DNA from: JBBQBQ01 sp038317685
GTDB taxonomy: Bacteria > Desulfobacterota > Desulfuromonadia > Desulfuromonadales > DDH964
Length of the DNA: 12,984 bases
Assembly: GCA_038317685.1 (NCBI GenBank)
Contig: JBBQBQ010000083.1
Location: 1-12,984, forward strand
Direction of reading: 5' to 3'
Shown here: positions 6,743 through 12,984 of the stretch, one piece after another
How the letters are laid out: each line of letters begins with the position of its first letter
Position numbering within the stretch: the first letter of the stretch is position 1
Made by a program: the position numbers and the translations under genes
Notes under the pieces: model-generated
The model's input: the letters and a program-made list of their open reading frames with translations, nothing else
Told to the model about the DNA's origin: nothing
Database searches by the model: none

Positions 6743-7206
6743 GTAAGGCCATGCGCATCGGCATCGCCGCCGACCACGGCGGATTCGAGCTCAAGGGAAA
6801 ACTGGTTGCCGAGCTGCAGAGCAGGGGACATACGGTCACCGATTTCGGCGCCGCCAGCCTCGACCCGCTGGACGATTACCCCGATTTCGTCGTCCCCCTC
6901 GCCCGGGCGGTGGCTGCCGGGGAGGTGGAGCGCGGGGTGGCTATCTGCGGCAGCGGGATCGGCGCCTCGGTGGCTGCCAACAAGGTTGCCGGAGTGCGCG
7001 CTGCCCTGGTCCACGACGTCTACTCCGCCCACCAGGGGGTGGAAGACGACGCCATGAACGTGATGTGCATCGGCGCCAAGGTTATCGGCATCGCCGTGGT
7101 TCTGGATCTGGTGGGGATTTTTTTACAGGCCCGCTTCTCGGGAGCCGAACGGCACCGGCGGCGCCTGGACAAGGTGGCGGCCTTGGAGCGCACCGGGAAG
7201 GAGTGA
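6739..7206 (+). CDS. rpiB: RpiB/LacAB-family sugar-phosphate isomerase, probable ribose-5-phosphate isomerase B
   Basis: This 155-residue cytoplasmic protein probably interconverts ribose-5-phosphate and ribulose-5-phosphate, between the 6-phosphogluconate dehydrogenase and transketolase steps encoded beside it. The N-terminal IGIAADHGGFELKG (7-20), DYPDF (46-50) and the anion-hole motif ICGSGIGASVAANK (69-82) are clear; C70 matches the catalytic Cys66 of E. coli RpiB. The C-terminal basic segment ERHRRRLDK (137-145) matches the phosphate-binding arginine region. The oddity is in YSAHQGVEDDAMN (95-107): by my alignment Asp103 takes the position of E. coli His99, the proposed ring-opening residue, though His98 is nearby. 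Activity with linear or alternative sugar phosphates is therefore possible. The start ATG overlaps the tal stop (ATGA). Family certain, exact substrate less so. Confidence 0.9.
   Translation: MSKAMRIGIAADHGGFELKGKLVAELQSRGHTVTDFGAASLDPLDDYPDFVVPLARAVAAGEVERGVAICGSGIGASVAANKVAGVRAALVHDVYSAHQGVEDDAMNVMCIGAKVIGIAVVLDLVGIFLQARFSGAERHRRRLDKVAALERTGKE
7198..7203 (+). promoter_or_regulatory. Ribosome binding site of the HAD gene
   Basis: AAGGAG lies 6 bases before the ATG at 7210, inside the last codons of rpiB. It selects this ATG over the later in-frame ATG at 7228, which has no ribosome site. Confidence 0.75.
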
Positions 7207-7209
7207 TCC

Positions 7210-7833
7210 ATGCGGGAGTCTTCCGGGATGACCACGCTGTTCCTCGATATCGGCGGAGTGCTTCTGAGCAACGGCTGGGATCGTCACAGCCGCAGAAGAG
7301 CGGCGCAACGCTTCGAACTCGACTACGAACAGATGGACGACCGCCATCACCTCACCTTCGACACTTACGAAGAAGGGCATCTAAGCCTGGAGGAATATCT
7401 GGACCGGGTGGTTTTCTACCTGGAGCGCCCCTTCACCCGGGAAGAGTTCAAAACCTTCATGTTCGCCCAGTCCCAGCCCTATCCGGAAATTATCGACCTG
7501 ATCCGCCGGGTCAAGGAACGCTACCGCCTCAAGACCGTGGTGGTCAGCAACGAGGGGCGCGAGCTCACCGAACATCGCATCCGCACTTTCGCCCTGGCGG
7601 AGTTCATCGATTTTTTCGTTTCTTCCTGCTTCGTCCATATCCGCAAGCCCGATCCGGATATCTACCGGATGGCCCTGGACATGGCCCAGGCGACCCCGCA
7701 GCAGGTGATGTATTTCGATGATCGGGGGATGTTCGTCGACGTGGCCCGGGGCCTGGGGATCCACGGGATCCACCACACCTGTTTCGAAACCACCCGCGCG
7801 GTTCTGGCCGATCTCGGGTTTTCCCCGGACTGA
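7210..7833 (+). CDS. HAD-superfamily phosphatase (YihX-like subfamily), substrate unknown
   Basis: This is a 207-residue soluble hydrolase with all four HAD motifs: the nucleophile D13 in FLDIGGVLL, S113 in VVVSNEG, K146 in IRKPDPDIY, and the acidic pair D170-D171 in YFDDRGMF. An alpha-helical cap of about 60 residues lies between motifs I and II, as in subclass IA. The position two after the nucleophile is Gly rather than the usual Asp; the same D-x-G pattern occurs in the E. coli YihX (glucose-1-phosphatase) and soluble epoxide hydrolase N-domain groups, so it is not proof of inactivity. It sits between rpiB and gnd, 3 bases after rpiB and about 35 before gnd, so it belongs to the operon. 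I infer a sugar-phosphate or damaged-metabolite phosphatase. A role as a haloacid dehalogenase is unlikely from the motifs. Confidence 0.88.
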   Translation: MRESSGMTTLFLDIGGVLLSNGWDRHSRRRAAQRFELDYEQMDDRHHLTFDTYEEGHLSLEEYLDRVVFYLERPFTREEFKTFMFAQSQPYPEIIDLIRRVKERYRLKTVVVSNEGRELTEHRIRTFALAEFIDFFVSSCFVHIRKPDPDIYRMALDMAQATPQQVMYFDDRGMFVDVARGLGIHGIHHTCFETTRAVLADLGFSPD

Positions 7834-7855
7834 AGGCCCGCCAGGTGAAATCACC

Positions 7856-7861
7856 AGGAGG
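7856..7861 (+). promoter_or_regulatory. Ribosome binding site that fixes the gnd start
   Basis: A perfect AGGAGG lies 7 bases before the ATG at 7869. An in-frame GTG at 7845 would add eight residues (MKSPGGCK), but it lies upstream of this site and has none of its own, so 7869 is the start. Confidence 0.85.
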
Positions 7862-7868
7862 ATGCAAA

Positions 7869-9284
7869 ATGGCCGGACAAACAGCGCAAATCGGCATGAT
7901 CGGCCTCGGCGTCATGGGCCGTAACCTGCTGCTGAATATGGCCGATCACGGCTATGCCGTGGCCGGCTACGACCGCAACCCGGAACAGGTCGCCGCCCTG
8001 GTGCGGGAAGGCGCGGGGAAACCGGTGATCGCCGAGACCGAGCTCGCGGCCTTTCTTAAACGCCTCAAGCTGCCGCGGGCGGTCATGCTCCTGGTTCCCG
8101 CCGGGGGACCGGTCGATGCGGTCATCACCGAGCTGCTGCCGCTTTTGGCGCGGGGGGATTTGATCATCGACGGCGGCAACTCCTACTTCGAAGAGACCGA
8201 ACGGCGCTGCCGGGACCTGTCGCAACAGGGCTTCCCGTTTCTCGGGGTCGGCGTCTCCGGCGGCGAGGAAGGCGCGCGGCGCGGACCGAGTCTGATGCCG
8301 GGCGGAGCCCGGGAGGCCTATCCCCGGGTCCAAAAACTTCTGGAAGCGATCGCCGCCTCCGTCGACGGCGTCCCTTGCGTCGCCTGGCTGGGGTCCGGAT
8401 CGGCCGGCCATTACGTCAAGATGGTTCACAACGGCATCGAGTACGGCCTCATGCAGCTCATTGCCGAAAGCTACGACCTCATGAAGCGGGGACTGGGCCT
8501 CGACAACCAGCGCCTGCAGGAGGTCTACCGGGGCTGGAACCGGGGCGCCCTCAACGGCTACCTGATGGAGATCACCGCCGACATCTTCGGGCAGATCGAC
8601 GACCGCACCGGCCACGACCGGATCGACGTCATCCTCGATGCCGCCCGGCAGAAGGGGACCGGCATGTGGATCGCACAGAATGCCATGACCCTGCAGGTGC
8701 CGATTCCGATCATCGACATGGCGGTCATGATGCGCGATCTCTCCGGCTTCAAGGAGCAGCGGGAACGGGTGGCCCTGGAACTGGGGTCGGCTGTCCAACC
8801 CTTTGAGGACGATCCGGAGGAGCTGCTTCCGGCCCTGGAACAGGCCCTTTACGCCGCCATGATTCTGACCTTCGGCCAGGGTCTGGCCCTGCTGCACAAG
8901 GCGTCGGAGGTCCGGGACTACGGTGTCGATCTGGCTGAAGTGACGAGAATCTGGCGGGGCGGCTGCATCATCAGGGCGGCCCTCCTCGACGGCCTGCGGG
9001 CCGCTTATCTGCGGAACCCGGGATTGGCCAACCTCCTCTTCGACCCGCATTTGGCGCAGGAGGTCCTGGCCCGGGAGCAGGATTTGCGGCGGGTGGTGAG
9101 TGCCGCGGTGCGGTCGGGAGTGCCGGTTCCGGGTTTGATGGCTGCGCTGGCCTATCTCGACGGCTATCGCAGTGCCAGGCTCCCGGCCAACCTGATCCAG
9201 GCCCAGCGCGACTACTTCGGGGCCCACACTTACGAACGGATCGACGCCGCTGGAAAATTTCACAGCGAATGGCAACGGAGTTAG
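7869..9284 (+). CDS. gnd: 6-phosphogluconate dehydrogenase, decarboxylating
   Basis: The enzyme oxidises and decarboxylates 6-phosphogluconate to ribulose-5-phosphate with reduction of NAD(P). The 471 residues match the long dimeric class. The dinucleotide site GLGVMGRN is at 12-19, followed by GYDRNPEQ (33-40); IDGGNSYFEET (100-110) and SGGEEGARRGPSLMPGG (130-146) are substrate-binding signatures, and GHYVKMVHNGIEYG (180-193) carries the catalytic K184, N188 and E191. The C-terminus ends in GKFHSEW as in complete members. The cofactor loop has DRN where NADP-dependent enzymes usually have NRT or NRS; the phosphate-binding Arg (R36) is kept, so NADP is likely, but dual use is possible. The zwf gene follows after 7 bases. 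Confidence 0.96.
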   Translation: MAGQTAQIGMIGLGVMGRNLLLNMADHGYAVAGYDRNPEQVAALVREGAGKPVIAETELAAFLKRLKLPRAVMLLVPAGGPVDAVITELLPLLARGDLIIDGGNSYFEETERRCRDLSQQGFPFLGVGVSGGEEGARRGPSLMPGGAREAYPRVQKLLEAIAASVDGVPCVAWLGSGSAGHYVKMVHNGIEYGLMQLIAESYDLMKRGLGLDNQRLQEVYRGWNRGALNGYLMEITADIFGQIDDRTGHDRIDVILDAARQKGTGMWIAQNAMTLQVPIPIIDMAVMMRDLSGFKEQRERVALELGSAVQPFEDDPEELLPALEQALYAAMILTFGQGLALLHKASEVRDYGVDLAEVTRIWRGGCIIRAALLDGLRAAYLRNPGLANLLFDPHLAQEVLAREQDLRRVVSAAVRSGVPVPGLMAALAYLDGYRSARLPANLIQAQRDYFGAHTYERIDAAGKFHSEWQRS

Positions 9285-9291
9285 CCAGGCC

Positions 9292-10815
9292 ATGGAATCC
9301 AACAACCATCCCGAACCGACCATCTTCGTGATCTTCGGCGCCAGCGGCGATCTGACCTGGCGCAAGCTGATCCCGGCCCTCTTCAACCTCCATCTCGACG
9401 GCCACCTCCCTGAGCAGCTGGCGGTCCTCGGGGTCGGTCGCCGGGAGGTAAAGCAAGAGGCGTTCCGCGATCATCTGCGCGAGGGGGTCGACCAGTTCTC
9501 CCGCCGTGGCAAGGTCGACCCCGGCGACTGGCTGGCCTTTGCCGAACACCTCCACTACTTCGTCGGCGATCTCGACGACCCGCGGACCGGGGCCACCCTC
9601 GGCGCCCGGCTCAAGGACTTCGACCGGGAGTGGGGGGTCACAGCCAACCGCATCTTCTACCTGGCCATCCCCCCCAGCCTGATCGAAACCGTCGCCGGCC
9701 AGCTCGCCCAGCTCGGCCTCTGCCAGGACTGCAGCCGCGACCGGCTGGTGGTGGAGAAGCCCTTCGGCAGCGATCTTGCCTCGGCCCGGGTCCTCGACCG
9801 GACCCTGACCGGGATGTTCTCCGAATCGCAGATTTACCGCATCGATCACTACCTCGGCAAGGAGACGGTGCAGAACCTTCTCGCCTTCCGTTTTGCCAAT
9901 GCCCTGTTCGAGCCGATCTGGGACCGCCGCTATATCGATCAGGTGCAGATCACCGTCGCCGAGACGGTCGGGACCGGGGAGCGCAGCGGTTACTACGAGC
10001 AGGCCGGGGCGCTGCGGGACATGGTGCAGAACCATCTGCTGCAGCTCCTCTGCCTGATCGCCATGGAATCGCCGGTCTCCTTCGAGGCCGATGAGATCCG
10101 CAACAAAAAAGTCGATGTGCTGCGGGCGATCCATCCGATCCGCCCGGAGAAGGTCCATCATTTCGCGGTGCGGGGTCAGTACGGGAAGGGGCGCAGCGGC
10201 GGCCGGGAGATCGGCGGCTATCGTCAGGAAGCCGGCGTCGCTCCCGACTCCCGGACCGAAACCTACGCCGCCCTGCGGCTCTTCATCGACAACTGGCGCT
10301 GGCAGGGGGTCCCTTTTTATCTGCGCACCGGCAAGCGCCTGGCCGCCAAGGTCTCCGAAGTCTCGATCCTGTTCCGGCCGGTCCCCCACCAATCCTTTCC
10401 GGCCACGGCGGTCGAAAACTGGCAGCCGAACCGCCTGATCATCCGCATTCAGCCTCAAGAAGGGATCACCCTGCGCATCCAGGCGAAACAGCCGGGAACC
10501 CGCATGGTTCTGGGCCCGGTCGACATGCAGTTCTGCTACCGCGACGCCTTCCCCGGAACTCCGCCGGAAGCCTATGAAACGCTCCTCCTCGATGTCCTGC
10601 GTGGCGATGCCACGCTCTTCATGCGCGCCGACCAGGTGGAGACCGCCTGGTCGGTCGTGGCCCCGGTCCTGGAGAGCTGGGGAGCGGTGCCGCCCGCCGA
10701 TTTTCCCGACTACCGACCGGGGAGCTGGGGGCCGGAGACCGCCGATGCCCTCCTGGCTCAGGATGGTCGCAGCTGGTTCGCCCCGAGCGGGGCCGACGGG
10801 GAGGACCCAGGGTGA
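9292..10815 (+). CDS. zwf: Glucose-6-phosphate 1-dehydrogenase
   Basis: This is the first enzyme of the oxidative branch: it oxidises glucose-6-phosphate to 6-phosphoglucono-delta-lactone with NADP. The 507 residues are the normal length. GASGDLTWRK (16-25) is the coenzyme fingerprint, VEKPFG is at 154-159, the signature RIDHYLGKE is at 183-191, and the catalytic His of MVQNHLLQ is H248. RTGKRL is present in the C-terminal substrate domain. The start ATG at 9292 has only a distant GGAG (9277-9280) as ribosome site, so translation may depend on coupling from gnd, 7 bases upstream. The stop overlaps the pgl GTG start by 4 bases (GTGA). The residues after position 490 (PSGADGEDPG) look like an unstructured tail. 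Confidence 0.97.
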   Translation: MESNNHPEPTIFVIFGASGDLTWRKLIPALFNLHLDGHLPEQLAVLGVGRREVKQEAFRDHLREGVDQFSRRGKVDPGDWLAFAEHLHYFVGDLDDPRTGATLGARLKDFDREWGVTANRIFYLAIPPSLIETVAGQLAQLGLCQDCSRDRLVVEKPFGSDLASARVLDRTLTGMFSESQIYRIDHYLGKETVQNLLAFRFANALFEPIWDRRYIDQVQITVAETVGTGERSGYYEQAGALRDMVQNHLLQLLCLIAMESPVSFEADEIRNKKVDVLRAIHPIRPEKVHHFAVRGQYGKGRSGGREIGGYRQEAGVAPDSRTETYAALRLFIDNWRWQGVPFYLRTGKRLAAKVSEVSILFRPVPHQSFPATAVENWQPNRLIIRIQPQEGITLRIQAKQPGTRMVLGPVDMQFCYRDAFPGTPPEAYETLLLDVLRGDATLFMRADQVETAWSVVAPVLESWGAVPPADFPDYRPGSWGPETADALLAQDGRSWFAPSGADGEDPG

Positions 10816-11534
10816 CGGTCCGGGTCTGTGCCGATTATGAAGCCCTCAGCCGCAACGCCGCCGAGCTTTTCGCCGCCGGAGCGTGTCACGCGGTCGCGGA
10901 GCGCGGACGGTTTTGCGTCGCCCTCTCCGGCGGCAGCACCCCGCAACGCTGCTACCAGCTGCTGGCCGCACCGCCCTTGCGGGACCTGGTTCCCTGGCCC
11001 CAGGTGGAGGTCTTCTGGGGGGATGAACGGTGCGTGCCGGAGAACGACCCCCGCAGTAATCTGCGTCTGGCCCGGGAGGCACTCCTCGACCGGCTGCCGC
11101 AACCGCCCGGGCAGATTCATCCGATGTCCTGCGCCGGTGATCCGGCCGCCGCCGCAGGCGCTTATCAGGCTCTGCTCCAAAGCGCCTTTGACCCCGGCGA
11201 GCCGTGCTTCGATCTGATCCTCCTCGGTCTCGGGACCGACGGGCATACCGCTTCCCTCCTGCCCGGGACCCCGGCGCCGCTGGAGACCAACCGCCTGGTC
11301 GTCACGGTGCGGGCCCCCGGCGCCGAATTCTCCCGTCTCACCCTGACGGTCCCGGTTCTCAATCAGGCCCGGCAGATCATCGTTCTCGTTTCCGGCCGGG
11401 AGAAGACCACGATCCTGCATCAGATCCTGGATGGACCGCCGGGGCGCTACCCCGCTCAGCTCCTCGCCCCCGGTGACGGCCAGCTTCTCTGGCTGGTCGA
11501 TCGGGCGGCGGCCGGGGATGACCTTCTTCGTTAA
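10812..11534 (+). CDS. pgl: 6-phosphogluconolactonase
   Basis: The enzyme hydrolyses 6-phosphogluconolactone to 6-phosphogluconate, the step between zwf and gnd. The 240 residues are of the DevB/glucosamine-6-phosphate isomerase-like fold, not the beta-propeller YbhE type. ALSGGSTP (37-44), the FWGDERCVP segment with NDPRSN (68-83), and LLGLGTDGHTASLLPG (137-152) are the diagnostic motifs. The GTG start at 10812 sits in a GTGA overlap with the zwf stop, and GGAGG at 10800-10804 is 7 bases upstream, so zwf and pgl should be made in step. It is the last of the pentose phosphate genes; 26 bases separate it from the M16 protease. Confidence 0.96.
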   Translation: MTVRVCADYEALSRNAAELFAAGACHAVAERGRFCVALSGGSTPQRCYQLLAAPPLRDLVPWPQVEVFWGDERCVPENDPRSNLRLAREALLDRLPQPPGQIHPMSCAGDPAAAAGAYQALLQSAFDPGEPCFDLILLGLGTDGHTASLLPGTPAPLETNRLVVTVRAPGAEFSRLTLTVPVLNQARQIIVLVSGREKTTILHQILDGPPGRYPAQLLAPGDGQLLWLVDRAAAGDDLLR

Positions 11535-11560
11535 CCAATCACCGGGAATCCGCCATCATC

Positions 11561-12984
11561 ATGAAGACCTTTTTACTGACTCTGCTGGCCGGTTTTGTCC
11601 TCCTCCTTCCGTCCCCGGCCCCGGCCGCCCCGAGTGGCGGAGCCTTGCGGGCGACCCTCGACAACGGTCTGCGGGTCGTCATCGTGCGCAACGACCTGGC
11701 GCCGGTGGTGACGACCCAGGTCAACTACCTGGTCGGCGCCAACGAGGCGCCGGACGGCTTTCCGGGGATGGCCCATGCCCAGGAGCACATGATGTTCCGC
11801 GGCAGCCCCGGCCTTTCCGCCGACCAGTTGGCCAATCTCATCGCCGCCATGGGCGGGGAGTTCAACGCCGACACCCAGCAGACGGTGACCCAGTACTTCT
11901 TTACCGTCCCCGCCGACGACCTCCCCGTCGCCCTCCACCTCGAAGTGCTGCGCATGACCGACGTCCTCGACAGCGAACCCCTCTGGGACCAGGAGCGGGG
12001 GGCGATCGAGCAGGAGGTGGCCCAGGACCTCTCCAACCCCGAGTACCTCTTCTACAGCAAGCTCCTGGCCCATCTCTACCCGGGCACCCCCTATGCCCAC
12101 GACGCCCTCGGCACCAGGCCCTCCTTCCAGAGGACCACCGGGGCGATGCTTCACGATTTCTACCGGAACTGGTACGCCCCCAACAACGCCATCCTGGTCA
12201 TCGTCGGGCGCATCGACCCCGAGGCGACCCTGGCCCTGGTCAAGGAACTCTTCGGCGCCATTCCGTCCCGTCCCCTGCCGCAGCGCCCGGCGGTGACGCT
12301 GCAGCCGCTGCAAGCGGCGTCGATCCGCCTGGAGACCGACCAGCCTTACGGCATGGCAGCGGTCGTCTATCGCCTGCCGGGGTACAACAGCGCCGATTAC
12401 GCCGCCGGCCAGGTCCTCGCCGCGGTCCTCGACAGCCGGCGCGGCAACCTTTATGCGCTGGTCCCGACCGGGGCGGCTCTCTACGCCGGATTCAGTTCCG
12501 AGCCCCTTCCCGAGGCCGCCACCGCCTACGCCCTCGGCGCCTTCCCCCCGGGGAACGACGGCGAGGCGCTGGTGACCCGGCTCAAAGGGATCATCGCCGC
12601 CTATCTCAAAGACGGCCTCCCCCCGGAGCTGATCGAGGCGGCCAAGCGTAAGGCGATCGCCGCCGCCGAATTCGACAAGGACTCGATCCCCGGTCTGGCC
12701 GGGGCCTGGTCCCAGGCCCTCGCCGTCGAAGGCCGGCAATCACCGGCCGACGATCTGGAGGCGATTGACCGGGTGAGCGTCGCCGACGTCGAGCGGGTGG
12801 CTCGCACCTGCCTCGACAACGACCGGGCCATCACCGCCGTCCTCACCCCCCGCCCCTCGGGGGCAGCGACGGCGGCCAAGGGCTACGGCGGCGGCGAATC
12901 CTTCGCCCCGAGCCGTACCAAAGACGTCGCTCTCCCGGCCTGGGCCAAGGCCGTTTCCGCCTCCGCCGAGACTCTGCCGCAGCC
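11561..12984 (+). CDS. Exported M16-family zinc protease (partial at right edge)
   Basis: The frame opens at the ATG at 11561 and stays open to the window end, giving about 474 residues of an incomplete protein. Residues 1-23 form a signal peptide (MKTFLL start, leucine-rich core, APAA before the likely cleavage), so it should act in the periplasm or outside. The inverted zinc motif HxxEH is H72-A-Q-E75-H76, and the third ligand is E152 in ERGAIEQEVAQD, the spacing expected for M16 pitrilysin/processing-peptidase proteins. YAPNNAILVIVGRID (205-219) is typical of the end of the first M16 domain. The second half of the visible protein would be the inactive M16 domain. HAQEH differs from the common HFLEH form. 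There is no strong ribosome site; coupling to pgl or a separate promoter inside pgl are both possible. Length, true end and target are not visible. Confidence 0.9.
   Translation, partial: MKTFLLTLLAGFVLLLPSPAPAAPSGGALRATLDNGLRVVIVRNDLAPVVTTQVNYLVGANEAPDGFPGMAHAQEHMMFRGSPGLSADQLANLIAAMGGEFNADTQQTVTQYFFTVPADDLPVALHLEVLRMTDVLDSEPLWDQERGAIEQEVAQDLSNPEYLFYSKLLAHLYPGTPYAHDALGTRPSFQRTTGAMLHDFYRNWYAPNNAILVIVGRIDPEATLALVKELFGAIPSRPLPQRPAVTLQPLQAASIRLETDQPYGMAAVVYRLPGYNSADYAAGQVLAAVLDSRRGNLYALVPTGAALYAGFSSEPLPEAATAYALGAFPPGNDGEALVTRLKGIIAAYLKDGLPPELIEAAKRKAIAAAEFDKDSIPGLAGAWSQALAVEGRQSPADDLEAIDRVSVADVERVARTCLDNDRAITAVLTPRPSGAATAAKGYGGGESFAPSRTKDVALPAWAKAVSASAETLPQ

Noticed and set aside
7851..10458. 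Two long minus-strand frames (about 7851-9386 and 8971-10458) opposite gnd and zwf
   Set aside because: Same reason: they mirror strongly biased plus-strand codons, have no motifs or ribosome sites, and overlap each other.
11431..12651. Plus-strand 406-codon frame overlapping the M16 protease gene
   Set aside because: The translation is Arg/Pro/Gly-rich and without domains, while the frame starting at 11561 has a signal peptide and the M16 zinc site. The real gene runs off the window.

Overview
The window has two parts. The first ~2.4 kb has mixed, moderate base composition. From ~2.46 kb to the right edge it is a G+C-rich, tightly packed, all-plus-strand metabolic gene cluster. The codon style of the cluster, strong AGGAGG-type ribosome sites, a ROK kinase, a long single-domain transaldolase and an attached M16 protease suggest a G+C-rich Gram-negative bacterium. 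My best guess is Desulfuromonadales/Geobacterales-like, but this is inference from general impression, not a match.

Left part. A gene enters from the left edge (C-terminal ~118 codons) and resembles the predicted pPIWI-associated nuclease family. A small DUF2188 protein follows it in a short transcription unit that ends near a 10-bp inverted repeat. Then come ~740 bases without a convincing gene (606-1342), holding small inverted repeats and at most a decayed reading frame on the minus strand. Next is a free-standing atypical SDR/NmrA-like NAD(P)-binding protein, followed by a 216-base spacer with a 9-bp inverted repeat enclosing an A/T hairpin.

Right part. A pentose phosphate cluster runs from 2459 to 11534: ROK sugar kinase (glucokinase-like), transketolase, transaldolase, RpiB-type isomerase, a HAD-family phosphatase, decarboxylating 6-phosphogluconate dehydrogenase, glucose-6-phosphate dehydrogenase and 6-phosphogluconolactonase. 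Three junctions are 4-base stop/start overlaps (ROK/tkt, tal/rpiB, zwf/pgl). The only sizeable internal gap is the 94-base tkt-tal spacer. Together the enzymes would phosphorylate a hexose, oxidise glucose-6-phosphate to pentose phosphate with NAD(P)H formation, and recycle pentoses through the non-oxidative branch. Ribulose-5-phosphate 3-epimerase and phosphoglucose isomerase are not in the window. A secreted or periplasmic M16 zinc protease gene starts 26 bases after pgl and runs off the right edge.

Most of this is ordinary central metabolism. The points worth a second look are the RpiB-family protein with Asp where the ring-opening His is expected, the HAD phosphatase placed between rpiB and gnd, and the possible defence-associated gene pair at the left edge. 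I found no tRNA, rRNA, CRISPR array or intact mobile element.
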